Positions 18,388 through 25,158 of a stretch of 33,048 nt of DNA are shown here, one piece after another. Below the pieces are notes generated by a model. That model saw only the letters and a list, made by a program, of their open reading frames with translations. It was not told the DNA's origin and made no database searches. The stretch comes from Candidatus Lambdaproteobacteria bacterium (lineage in GTDB: Bacteria > SAR324 > JACQKK01). The number at the start of each line of letters is the position of its first letter. Positions within the stretch are counted from its first letter, which is position 1. The stretch spans positions 1 to 33,048 of the forward strand of contig JACQKK010000081.1 in assembly GCA_016204605.1 (NCBI GenBank). The letters are read 5' to 3'. Both the position numbers and the translations under genes were made by a program.

Positions 18388-18406
18388 AAAGAACAATTTG
18401 TTCTTT
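18388..18406. promoter_or_regulatory. Palindromic operator candidate over the -35 box
   Basis: AAAGAACA (18388-18395) and TGTTCTTT (18399-18406) form a perfect 8-bp inverted repeat with a 3-nt centre. It overlaps the predicted -35 element of the small-protein promoter, a classical place for repression. The helix-turn-helix protein of the same module is the obvious candidate ligand. The GAAC-N5-GTTC core differs from the LexA-type GAAC-N4-GTTC box by one base of spacing. Confidence 0.55.
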
Positions 18407-18426
18407 CTGCGGTCACGTGTTATAGG
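18398..18426 (+). promoter_or_regulatory. Candidate promoter of the low-GC module
   Basis: TTGTTC (18398-18403) and TATAGG (18421-18426) are 17 bp apart. Predicted transcription start is near 18433, which favours translation from ATG 18495 over any start further upstream. Confidence 0.45.
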
Positions 18427-18494
18427 TGAAATCGAGCTGGGAGTTCCGGCTCATCCGCGACCGACGGTCTCCGTCGAGAGACGCACGGCAGCAA

Positions 18495-18836
18495 ATGGCG
18501 AAAAACCATGATCCATCACCCGCACAAAGTGGCAGAATTCTGATTGAATTTCAAGTGCTTATTCCTCTCAAGGGCAATGACGGAAGGGTATTCAGTCAGG
18601 AACATCATGCCGCATTCGAGGTTTTCGTTCTCGACCGGTTCACCGGATTGAGCCTGTTATCCGGCCAGGGGAATGGCGTATGGAAGTCGTACCACGACAC
18701 GAATCGCATCTATCTGATCGCGATTTCCTCGATGCTCGAAGGTGGTCTCCTTCGCGACGTGCTTGATTTCGCAAAAGCGCACTATGGGCAAGAAGCTGTC
18801 TACATTCGCTATTTGGGGCTGTCTGAGGTCTACTGA
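18495..18836 (+). CDS. Small DUF3574-like protein of unknown function
   Basis: 113-residue protein. The pattern of hydrophobic strands and helices (ILIEFQVLIPL; helix FSQEHHAAFEVFVLDRF; GLSLLSGQGNGVW; RIYLIAISSML; helix GLLRDVLDFAKAHYG; QEAVYIRYLGL) suggests a beta-alpha-beta-beta-alpha-beta ferredoxin-like fold. The spacing of G-L-x-L-L-x-G-x-G...W and Y-G-Q-E-A-V resembles DUF3574, recalled from memory and not searched. Unlike typical DUF3574 proteins it has no signal peptide. ATG 18495 is chosen because it follows the predicted transcription start; the Shine-Dalgarno is weak. GC is close to half, clearly below its neighbours, suggesting acquisition. It is followed by a strong hairpin and a helix-turn-helix gene 48 bp downstream. 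Confidence 0.75.
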   Translation: MAKNHDPSPAQSGRILIEFQVLIPLKGNDGRVFSQEHHAAFEVFVLDRFTGLSLLSGQGNGVWKSYHDTNRIYLIAISSMLEGGLLRDVLDFAKAHYGQEAVYIRYLGLSEVY

Positions 18837-18840
18837 AAAA

Positions 18841-18865
18841 GCGCTCCGCCAATACGGCGGAGCGC
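18841..18865 (-). terminator. Strong hairpin with a minus-strand T-tract
   Basis: 10-bp perfect G/C-rich stem (18841-18850 with 18856-18865) and a 5-nt loop. On the plus strand it follows the small gene's stop, with A-rich sequence in front. On the minus strand the stem is followed by TTTTTCA, so a canonical intrinsic terminator reads in the minus direction. No annotated minus-strand gene ends here. It may also attenuate plus-strand read-through into the next gene. Confidence 0.65.
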
Positions 18866-18884
18866 CCATGCGTTTGAGGACACA

Positions 18885-19397
18885 ATGATTCAACACGAAA
18901 CCCTCTCGGGGCACAAACTTGCGTATCGAGAGCCGCAGGCTGGCGTTCAGGCCTTCCTGAATCGGCTGCTGGCGGCCACCGACGACGCCAACGTGACCTA
19001 TGACCAACTGGTGGCCCTCGTCTACGGAAGGGACAACCCGGTGCTCAATCAGACGGTCTTCAAGGCGGGTGGCGGCGTGACCCCTGAGGTTCTGCGCAAC
19101 CCGGTGTACGCCCTCATGCGTGACTTGCTGGAGCGGAAAGCAACCCAGCAGGGTTTGCTAGTGCCCGAGAGGGATTTTGCCGACTACACGCTGACCGTGG
19201 CCCAGGCCGCGCAGTTCCTGGGCCTGCACGAAACGGCGGTGGTGAAGGCGATTCGCGCCTGGAAGCTGCCTGCCCGCAAGTTCAATGGTCAGTGGCGGCT
19301 CACGCCGGCGGGCGTGCACCTCTACCAGGTGTATGAAGAGAAGAGCAGGCGCACGGGTCGCAAGCCTGCCTCCGCCAAGGTCAAGGTGGCGGGATAG
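18885..19397 (+). CDS. Helix-turn-helix (excisionase-type) DNA-binding protein
   Basis: 170-residue protein. Residues about 102-147 form a MerR/excisionase-like HTH_17 domain (LTVAQAAQFLGLHETAVVKA...LPARKFNGQWRLTPAGV), including the winged turn that usually reads N-G-x-W-R. The N-terminal 95 residues contain predicted helices (GVQAFLNRLLAAT; TYDQLVALVYG; PVYALMRDLLERKATQQGL) that I cannot assign to a family; they may sense a ligand or dimerise. The basic C-terminal tail (KSRRTGRKPASAKVKVAG) could add DNA contacts. ATG 18885 is preceded by TGAGGA. With the preceding gene it looks like a two-gene module, and it may bind the palindrome at 18388-18406. No integrase accompanies it. Confidence 0.82.
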   Translation: MIQHETLSGHKLAYREPQAGVQAFLNRLLAATDDANVTYDQLVALVYGRDNPVLNQTVFKAGGGVTPEVLRNPVYALMRDLLERKATQQGLLVPERDFADYTLTVAQAAQFLGLHETAVVKAIRAWKLPARKFNGQWRLTPAGVHLYQVYEEKSRRTGRKPASAKVKVAG

Positions 19398-19480
19398 TGG
19401 GGTAACGATCTGTCATCACGGGGCGAGCCCGCTGCGACGCGCAAGAGTCCGTGTCGCCCCGCCATCCGAGGAGAGCCGCC

Positions 19481-20125
19481 ATGACCGAGGCCGTCCGGAC
19501 CGCCCCGCTGGTGTTCGAGGTGTTTTCCGACTACGTCTGACCGTGGTGCTACCTCAGTACCGGGCGTATTGAGAAACTGCGGGCGACGTACGATGTCGAA
19601 CTCGTCTGGACCCACTTCCCGCTCCATCCCGAGACCCCGGAGGAAGGGCGCTCGCTGGCGGAGTCCTACGCCGCGCGCGGGATCGACCTCGGCGCCGCCA
19701 ACGCCCGCATGCAGGGGCTGATGGAGAAGGAGGGGCTGCCGTACACGCCCCGCACCATGACGTTCAACACGCGCCGGGCGCAGGAGCTCGCCAAGTGGGC
19801 CGAGCGCCAGCCGGGCGGCGACCGCATCCACGATGCCCTGTTCCGCGCGGTGTTCGTGGAAGGGCGCAACATCGCCCAGCCCGACGTGCTGGCGGGGCTG
19901 CTCAAGGCGCAGAACCTGCCGGCCGAGGAGGGGTTGCGCGCCCTGGCCGATGGCCGGTTCGCGCAGGCGGTGGACGAGGACTGGGCGCGCTGCCACCAGC
20001 TCGGCATCACGGGAGTGCCCACCTTCGTCGCGGACTGGCGCGGCGTCGTCGGTGCGCAGCCCTACGAAGTGCTCGAAATGCTGCTGCAGGAGGCCGGCGG
20101 GCGGCGGCGCGAGCCTCTCCGCTAG
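19481..20125 (+). CDS. DsbA/FrnE-family thiol oxidoreductase with in-frame UGA (selenocysteine)
   Basis: 214-residue protein when codon 20 (TGA, 19538-19540) is read as selenocysteine. It begins MTEAVRTAPLVFEVFSDYV, then U-P-W-C-Y. The U exactly replaces the first Cys of the C-P-W-C active site of DsbA/FrnE-like (2-hydroxychromene-2-carboxylate isomerase superfamily) proteins. After the UGA the frame continues for 194 codons with full family similarity: LVWTHFPLHPETPEEGR, an alpha-helical insert, FNTRRAQELAKWAE, and the cis-Pro loop GITGVPTFVADW. ATG 19481 has GAGGAG (19468-19473) at 7-nt spacing. No signal peptide, so cytoplasmic. A SECIS-like hairpin follows the UGA. Without Sec insertion only a 19-residue peptide would form. 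A point nonsense mutation (TGC to TGA) is the main alternative. Confidence 0.86.
19553..19573 (+). promoter_or_regulatory. Candidate bacterial SECIS hairpin
   Basis: CTCAGTAC (19553-19560) pairs with GTATTGAG (19566-19573) in an 8-bp stem with one G-U pair; the apical loop is CGGGC (19561-19565). The loop starts 20 nt after the UGA and contains G at its second position, both within the reported limits for bacterial SECIS elements recognised by SelB. Confidence 0.65.
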
Positions 20126-20232
20126 TGCCGTGTCGGGTCGCGAGTTACGGCGTGATTGCCTCGTTTGCGGTGGTAACGGTACTTGCTGAAGAGCGGCAGC
20201 CCCCGATGCAAAGGTCAGCTCACGACACGAAA

Positions 20233-20249
20233 GCCCGCGCGAGGCGGGC
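20233..20249 (-). terminator. Intrinsic terminator of the tRNA-Ala gene
   Basis: Arms 20233-20238 and 20244-20249 (6 bp, pure G/C, 5-nt loop) are followed on the minus strand by TTTCGTG, 20 bases beyond the tRNA 3' end. Confidence 0.6.
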
Positions 20250-20269
20250 CTGAGGGGTTAATATGACAG

Positions 20270-20342
20270 TGGAGACGAAGGGGATCGAACCCTCGACCTC
20301 GGCATTGCGAACGCCGCGCTCTCCCAGCTGAGCTACGTCCCC
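20270..20342 (-). tRNA. tRNA-Ala (anticodon CGC)
   Basis: The minus strand gives a 73-nt cloverleaf: acceptor GGGGACG/CGUCUCC, D arm GCUC...GAGC, anticodon stem CGGCG/UGCCG with loop UUCGCAA (anticodon CGC at 34-36, reading GCG codons), T arm GAGGGUUCGAUCCCCUU. The discriminator base is A, and the next genomic bases are C-T-G, so the CCA end is not encoded and must be added enzymatically. A short terminator follows. Confidence 0.95.
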
Positions 20343-20355
20343 GGGGCATCGGGAA

Positions 20356-20383
20356 AATCTAGCAGAACCGCCGGAAAGCGCAA
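20356..20383 (-). promoter_or_regulatory. Candidate promoter of tRNA-Ala
   Basis: Minus-strand TTGCGC (20383-20378) and TAGATT (20361-20356), 16-bp spacer, with the -10 box about 14 bp before the mature tRNA 5' end. Weak -35 match, but it is the only A/T-rich patch in a suitable position. Confidence 0.35.
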
Positions 20384-20532
20384 CGGCCGTCGTGTGGCTT
20401 TCAACCCTCGGTCAAGGGCGGGGCGCGGGCATGACCGTGAACGCGGGCGGCATCGCAAAGTGCACGGGTGAGGCCCGCCCGCGGCCGCCGTTCGTTTCCG
20501 GCGGGGAGCGGGGCCAGATCGCGCGGTCGGCG

Positions 20533-22212
20533 TCAGCCCTTGTAGCCGTCGTGGACGGCGACGTCGAGCAGGTAGGGGCCGTTGTGGGCCATGGCCTTGC
20601 GGAGCGCGGGCACGATATCGGCCGGGTCGGTGACCGACGTGGCCGGCACGCCCATGCCCCTGGCGAGCGAGGTGAAATCGAGCTCGGGATTCTTGAAGTC
20701 CATCCCGATCACCTTCTCGTTCGCCATGGACGCGGAGTTGGGCAGGCGGATCACCCGCTCCTTGAGGATGCTGTACGCCTTGTTGTTGGGGATGACGTAG
20801 GTGACGGGCAGCTTGAGGTGCGCGGCCGTCCAAAGGGCCTGGGGGGCGTACATCGAGCTGCCGTCGCCCACCACGGCCACGACCGGCCGGTCGGGCAGGG
20901 CCAGCTTGACGCCCACCGCCCCGCCCATGGCCCAGCCGATGCCGCCGCTGCACAGGCCGTAGAAGCGCTGGTGGCGCGTGACGGGCAGCATGCGCATCAG
21001 GTTGCGGGTCGAGGTGAGCGCCTCCTCGACGATCACGGCGTCCTCGGGCACTTCCCTGCTGATCTGCATCATCAGGTAATCGGCCTTGATCGGCTTGGCC
21101 TTGGCCTGCTTCTCGGTGGCGGCGAACAGCTCGGCGCGGCCGGCCGTCCAGTTCTTCCCGGCCAGCCCGGCGATGCGCTGCCGGGCCGCCTCCGCCTGGG
21201 CCGCGCTGCGCCTGGCCTTGACCACGCCGATCAGGGCCTGGAGCGTGAGCTTGACGCCGGCGCGGATGGCGATCTCGGCGTGGTAGTTCTTGCCGAGGTC
21301 CCAATCGTTGTTGCTGAGCTGCAACAGCGGCATGCCGGTGGGCAGCGGGCCACCGGGGAGGTGGGCCGAGACCTTGAGGCCGTCGCCCCCCACCATGAAC
21401 GCCAGGTCGTACGGCTCCAGCATGGTGCGCACGGCCGCCGGGCTCTTGCCCAGCTCGCCCATGTATGCCGGGTGCGCGGTCGGAAAGAGCGCCAGGCTCG
21501 GCACCGTCTGGCTGTAGACGGCCGCGCCCACCAGCTCGGCCAGCTGCGCCAGCTCGGCCATGGCGTCCTCGATGTACACCTCGTGCGCCGAGACGATGCA
21601 GGGGTTGCCCGCCGCGAGCAGCCGCGCGGCGAGCGGCTCGAGGTCGGCATCGCTGGGGCGCGCATTGGCCAGCGCCCGGGTGCGCCCGCCCAGCTCCAGC
21701 TCCGCCGATTCGAGCAGCACGTCGCCCGGCAGCGCGACGAACACGGGGCCGGTCGGCGGGGTCATGGCGATCTTCGCGGCGCGGCGGAAGATCAGCGGCA
21801 GGTCTTCCACCCCCTCGACCTCGGTGGCCCACTTCACGCACGGCCGGGCCATCTCGACCAGCGGCCCCTGCAGCGTCGGGTCGGTGATCTTGAAGCGGTG
21901 CTCGCGCGCCCCCGCCGTGACGATCACCGGGGAGCCGAAGAACTGCGCGTTGAAGATGGCCCCCATGGCGTTGCCGAGCCCCGGCGCCACGTGGAAATTG
22001 GCGAAGCTGAGCTTGCCGCTGGCACGGCCGTAGCCATCGGCCATGGCCATCGCCACGGCCTCCTGCAGCCCCAGCACGTACTTGAGCCTCGGATGGGTCA
22101 CCAGGGCGTCCATCAGCGGCAGCTCGGTGGTGCCGGGATTGCCGAAGACGTACTCGATGCCCTCGTCTTCGAGAATGGTCATCAGGGCTTCGCGCCCGGT
22201 CATCACCTTCAT
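20533..22212 (-). CDS. TPP-dependent enzyme, benzoylformate-decarboxylase-like
   Basis: 559-residue thiamine-diphosphate enzyme of the acetolactate synthase / benzoylformate decarboxylase superfamily. Visible: the N-terminal pyrimidine domain with YVFGNPGTTELPL (21-33), the cofactor-activating Glu51 (LGLQEAVAMAMADGYG), and His74 in FHVAPGLGNAMG, equivalent to the active-site His of benzoylformate decarboxylase. The C-terminal PP domain has the TPP motif GDGSSMYAPQALWTAAHLK ending in V-I-P-N-N. This suggests decarboxylation of an aromatic or branched 2-oxo acid rather than acetolactate synthesis. ATG 22212 has AGAGGA at 8-nt spacing; the open frame extends upstream through repeats but is not coding. 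A 2-hydroxyacid dehydrogenase lies upstream on the same strand. Confidence 0.9.
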   Translation of the reverse strand: MKVMTGREALMTILEDEGIEYVFGNPGTTELPLMDALVTHPRLKYVLGLQEAVAMAMADGYGRASGKLSFANFHVAPGLGNAMGAIFNAQFFGSPVIVTAGAREHRFKITDPTLQGPLVEMARPCVKWATEVEGVEDLPLIFRRAAKIAMTPPTGPVFVALPGDVLLESAELELGGRTRALANARPSDADLEPLAARLLAAGNPCIVSAHEVYIEDAMAELAQLAELVGAAVYSQTVPSLALFPTAHPAYMGELGKSPAAVRTMLEPYDLAFMVGGDGLKVSAHLPGGPLPTGMPLLQLSNNDWDLGKNYHAEIAIRAGVKLTLQALIGVVKARRSAAQAEAARQRIAGLAGKNWTAGRAELFAATEKQAKAKPIKADYLMMQISREVPEDAVIVEEALTSTRNLMRMLPVTRHQRFYGLCSGGIGWAMGGAVGVKLALPDRPVVAVVGDGSSMYAPQALWTAAHLKLPVTYVIPNNKAYSILKERVIRLPNSASMANEKVIGMDFKNPELDFTSLARGMGVPATSVTDPADIVPALRKAMAHNGPYLLDVAVHDGYKG

Positions 22213-22519
22213 GGCGGATGTCCTCTGTTGCGGGTGAACGGTGCGGGTGAACGGTGGGAGGCGGGCACGCTCCCGGAATCGGGCCTCTCGCTGGCGGCAG
22301 ACCCCGGTGGGCCGCGGCCGATGCTGCCATTCGTCTGCCGTGGCTCCTACCAGAAACGGCCGTGGGAGTATACGGAAGCGCGAGATGCCCTCACCCCCGG
22401 CCCCTCTCCCGCGTCCGGGAAAGGGGTGAACCCGTGCCGGGTTCGTCAGTCCCCTCTCCCCGCAGCGGGAGAGGGGTGCCCGAAGGGCGGGGTGAGGGCG
22501 CGGGAAGCGAGCAGGCGCC
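22213..22519. other. Intergenic region with palindromic repeats
   Basis: 307 bp between the TPP-enzyme start and the dehydrogenase stop. GTGAACGGTG-type short direct repeats occur near 22232-22256, and the 22387-22499 repeat element fills the second half. No gene seen. Confidence 0.5.
22387..22499. repeat. REP-like nested inverted-repeat element
   Basis: Outer arms GCCCTCACCCC (22387-22397) and GGGGTGAGGGC (22489-22499) enclose an internal hairpin with 10-bp arms CCCCTCTCCC (22451-22460) and GGGAGAGGGG (22467-22476); a further CCCCTCTCCC copy is at 22401-22410. Elements with this CCCTCACCCC/CCCTCTCCC signature are common dispersed intergenic repeats in high-GC Gram-negative genomes. It sits between two co-oriented genes and could end or stabilise the dehydrogenase transcript. 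Confidence 0.7.
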
Positions 22520-23485
22520 TCACACGCCATTGACGATGAAGCGCGGCTTCTCCTTCTTTTCGAGCACCCGCCGGACGTTCTCGTGCGCCCACTGGAAATT
22601 GCGGTCGGAGGCCTCGACGTTCACCCCGGCCACGTGGGAGGTGAGAATGACGTTCTTCGCCTTGAGCAGGGGGTTGTCGGGCTTGATGGGCTCCGAGGAG
22701 AACACGTCGATCCCCGCGCCCGCCAGGTGTTCGGAGTCGAGGGCGTCCGCCAGCGCCGCCTCGTCCACGATGCCGCCCCGCGCGCAGCAGACGAGCCAGG
22801 CGCCCTGCTTCATGCGCGCCAGGGCCTTGGCGTCGATCAGGTTGCGGCTGGTGGGGTTGAAGGTGACGTTGACGCTGACCACGTCGGCCTCGGCGAGGAG
22901 CTGCTCCTTGCTGGCTTTTCGGGCGCCGAGGGTTTCGACGGTTTTCGCATCGATCTCGCGGATGTCGTTGTAGATGATGTTCATGTCGAGCGCCTTGGCG
23001 CGCTTGGCCAGATTCGAGCCGGTATCGCCGAGGCCGAAGATGCCGAGCGTCTTGCCCTTCAGCTCGTGCGATTTCAGGGTCAGCGCGCGGGCGTCGTTCC
23101 AGCGGCCGCCGCGGGTGTACTGGTCGGAGAGCATTAGGTTCTTGGCCAGCGCCAGGATCAGCATCAGCCCGTGCTCGGCCACGGCTTCCTTGTTCACGCC
23201 GGCCAGGTTGCAGCAGGGGATGCCCCGCTTGGCGGCGGCTTCCAGGTCCACGTTTTCGTAGCCCACCCCCAGCCGCTGCACGATGCGGGTACGGGGGGCG
23301 GCCCGCAGCACCTCCTCGGTCACCGGCTCCGCGCTGACGATGATGGCGTCCACGTCGGCGAGCTTGGCCAGGGTGTCTGCGTTCCAGCGCTTGTCCGGGC
23401 CCGCCGCGACGATGACGTAGGGAATATCCTTGATGAGCCGGTGCTGGTACTCCGGGCGGTTCTGCAACAGGTAAGCGATCTTCAC
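22520..23485 (-). CDS. D-isomer-specific 2-hydroxyacid dehydrogenase
   Basis: 321-residue NAD(P)-dependent dehydrogenase interconverting 2-oxo and D-2-hydroxy acids. The Rossmann loop is GIFGLGDTGSNLAKRA; the acidic residues after the second strand (NDIRE) suggest NAD preference. The catalytic set is visible: Arg in CARGGIVDE, Glu in DVFSSEP, His in LTSHVAGV. The substrate-binding half starts MKIAYLLQNRPEY and contains RIVQRLGVGYENVDLEAA. ATG 23485 follows AGGAGA. Neighbouring 2-oxo-acid decarboxylase suggests a shared 2-oxo/2-hydroxy acid substrate, which is an inference from context. Confidence 0.92.
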   Translation of the reverse strand: MKIAYLLQNRPEYQHRLIKDIPYVIVAAGPDKRWNADTLAKLADVDAIIVSAEPVTEEVLRAAPRTRIVQRLGVGYENVDLEAAAKRGIPCCNLAGVNKEAVAEHGLMLILALAKNLMLSDQYTRGGRWNDARALTLKSHELKGKTLGIFGLGDTGSNLAKRAKALDMNIIYNDIREIDAKTVETLGARKASKEQLLAEADVVSVNVTFNPTSRNLIDAKALARMKQGAWLVCCARGGIVDEAALADALDSEHLAGAGIDVFSSEPIKPDNPLLKAKNVILTSHVAGVNVEASDRNFQWAHENVRRVLEKKEKPRFIVNGV

Positions 23486-23523
23486 GGCGACGTCTCCTGG
23501 GGTTCAGGTGCAGGTGGGCGGGG

Positions 23524-23577
23524 CTCGATGGTCACAACGGGTCGTCATAGCTCGATGGTCACAACGGGTCGTCATAG
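23524..23577 (+). repeat. Exact 27-bp tandem duplication
   Basis: Two identical 27-bp units, 23524-23550 and 23551-23577, each beginning CTCGATGGTCACAACGGG. They lie 40 bp upstream of the dehydrogenase start, between it and the panC stop. Complete identity implies a recent duplication or replication slippage. Confidence 0.9.
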
Positions 23578-23670
23578 CATGGGCATCCGCGGCCCGCCAA
23601 GGAGCGTGTCCCGCCGGCAGTGACTCGGTTTGAAAGCGGGCGCCTCTGCCGGCGGCCTCACCCAACCCGC

Positions 23671-24516
23671 TCAACCTTCGGGGGCGGGCAGGGGCATGTT
23701 GTCGATCAGCCGCGTGGCGCCGATCCGCACCGCGAGCGAGGCCAGCGCCGGCCCCTGGAGGGTGGCCAGCTCCTCGAGCGTCTCAGGGTCGGCCATGCTG
23801 ACGTAGTCGGGCCGGGCCAGCGGCTCGGCGGCGAGCACGCGGCGCATGGCCTCGCGCAGCGCCTCGCCCTCGCGCTGGCCGGCCGCGTGGGCGTCCCGGG
23901 CGGCGCAGAGCGCGCGATACAGGCAGACGGCCGCCTTGCGCTCGGGCGGGGAGAGCCGGACGTTGCGCGAGCTCATCGCCAGGCCGTCGGGCTCACGCAT
24001 GGTGGGGCAGGTGACGATCTCGCCGAGCATGCCCAGGTCCCGCACCATGCGGCTGACCACCAGCACCTGCTGGGCATCCTTTTGCCCGAAGTAGGCGCGG
24101 CGCGGCTCCGTCAGGCAGAGCAGCTTGGCGACGACGGTCGTCACGCCGTGGAAGTGGCCGGGGCGCGCCGCGCCTTCGAGGCGCTGCGTCAGCCGCTCCA
24201 CCTCGACCCGGGTCTGGAAGCCGGGCGGATAGACCTCCTCGACCGGCGGCGCCAGCACGTAATCGGCGCCCTCGTGCTCGACCAGGGCCAGGTCGCGCGC
24301 CATGTCGCGCGGGTAGGTGCCGAAGTCCTCCTTCGGACCGAACTGCTTGGGGTTGACGAAGATCCAGACCACCACCGCCTGGTTCTCGCGTCTCGCCCGT
24401 CGCACCAGCGAGAGGTGGCCCTCGTGCAGGAACCCCATCGTCGGCACCACGCCCACTGTGCCGGTGATGCTCAGGCGCAGCCGCTTCCACTCGGCGAGCT
24501 GGGTGACGACCTTCAT
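23671..24516 (-). CDS. panC: Pantothenate synthetase (pantoate--beta-alanine ligase)
   Basis: 281-residue ATP-dependent ligase joining pantoate and beta-alanine in vitamin B5 and coenzyme A synthesis. It belongs to the nucleotidyltransferase fold: VPTMGFLHEGHLSLV carries the HIGH-like motif, VWIFVNPKQFGPKEDF binds pantoate, and MSSRNVRLSPPE is the KMSKS-like loop. Other conserved parts: FHGVTTVVAKLL and AYFGQKDAQQVLVV. Full family length. ATG 24516 (MKVVTQLAEW) has GGAG 5 nt upstream; the longer upstream frame is not supported. panB and panD are not adjacent. Confidence 0.97.
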   Translation of the reverse strand: MKVVTQLAEWKRLRLSITGTVGVVPTMGFLHEGHLSLVRRARRENQAVVVWIFVNPKQFGPKEDFGTYPRDMARDLALVEHEGADYVLAPPVEEVYPPGFQTRVEVERLTQRLEGAARPGHFHGVTTVVAKLLCLTEPRRAYFGQKDAQQVLVVSRMVRDLGMLGEIVTCPTMREPDGLAMSSRNVRLSPPERKAAVCLYRALCAARDAHAAGQREGEALREAMRRVLAAEPLARPDYVSMADPETLEELATLQGPALASLAVRIGATRLIDNMPLPAPEG

Positions 24517-24668
24517 CGGCTCCGGCGCGGATGGCGTGGACCAGGCAGGGCACGACGCAGATGGCGCAACGGCCGTGCCCTCAGACCCCGGACGATAGCA
24601 GAAATCCCCGCCGGAGTTGAAGCGGCAGCGCCCGTGGCTGGTCTGAACGCTCCTCACTTTCTCCCAAG

Positions 24669-24981
24669 TCATGTCAGCCGCGCGAAGGTGCGGGTTTGTG
24701 TGGGCCGCAGGAGCGATTCGAGCTGGCGCAAGGTGGCGCGCCCACGATCGTAGCGCTGCAACCCACCTTTGAAGCGCGTTGCGGCTTGGCCGGCCAACTT
24801 CCGGGCCACCACCAGGGATCGTGGCTGGCCGCACAGCACGAACGCGCCGCACACCGGCGCAAATGTCCTCGCCTGCGTCTCAGGCGACCCCTTGGCAAGC
24901 TTCCACAACACCCCGAATGCTCGTGCTCGGAACATGGCGCCGCACCGCCCTGTGCGTGAACCGCAATCCGTTCAGCGCCAT
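24669..24981 (-). pseudogene. Possible frameshifted small gene of unknown origin
   Basis: On the minus strand AGGAGG (24990-24985) precedes ATG 24981 (MALNGLRFTHRAVRRHV...), a frame that stops at 24880 after 33 residues. An overlapping frame, open from ATG 24935 to 24669 (88 residues), has protein-like composition: FGVLWKLAKGSPETQ, PRSLVVARKLAGQAATRFKGG, LRQLESLLRP. One shift near 24935-24960 would join them into a basic protein of about 100 residues. I do not recognise a family; a remnant of a mobile-element gene is possible. It may equally be chance. Confidence 0.3.
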
Positions 24982-25058
24982 GTTCCTCCTAATCATTGAA
25001 AACGAAAAGAGTTCCGCTGCGGAAGAGTAGTGAGGAGCGCGCAGGCCGCAGGGCCCCC

Positions 25059-25086
25059 TTGTCTTTGCGGCCTCCGCTGGTACACT
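25059..25086 (+). promoter_or_regulatory. Candidate sigma70 promoter of the exporter operon
   Basis: TTGTCT (25059-25064) and TACACT (25081-25086), 16-bp spacer. The transcript would start near 25093, which argues for translation of the exporter from ATG 25159 and against the upstream in-frame starts. Confidence 0.45.
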
Positions 25087-25158
25087 GCCCCGATGTCGCG
25101 GGCGGAGCATCACGGCCGGGCCCGGGCAGGACTCCCCACCCCAGCAGCGCGGCGCCGC

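Larger units (their letters stand above)
18158..18494. other. Intergenic region marking the edge of a lower-GC segment
   Basis: 337 bp between divergent genes. The first 200 bp keep the high GC of the methyltransferase side. From about 18380 the sequence becomes A/T-rich and holds the palindrome 18388-18406 and the promoter 18398-18426 of the small module. Confidence 0.5.
24517..25158. other. Region between panC and the RND exporter
   Basis: 642 bp. It contains a possible decayed minus-strand gene (24669-24981), an A/T-rich patch with a small hairpin (24990-25030) and the exporter promoter (25059-25086). The stretch 24517-24668 holds no recognisable gene. Confidence 0.45.

Noticed and set aside
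18388..18406. LexA/SOS box
   Set aside because: The core is GAAC-N5-GTTC, while the Gram-positive-type box needs N4 and the proteobacterial ones differ; kept only as an unassigned operator.
19709..20125. Annotating the oxidoreductase from ATG 19709
   Set aside because: It would drop the thioredoxin-fold N-terminus and active site, which are clearly encoded upstream in the same frame behind a good ribosome site.
18380..20342. Integrated genomic island using tRNA-Ala as attachment site
   Set aside because: No integrase, no direct repeat of the tRNA 3' end found near 18.4 kb, and the intervening oxidoreductase gene has normal GC.
20392..22533. 713-codon plus-strand frame opposite the TPP enzyme
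   Set aside because: Shadow of the minus-strand gene, with no recognisable motif and reading through repeats and the intergenic region.
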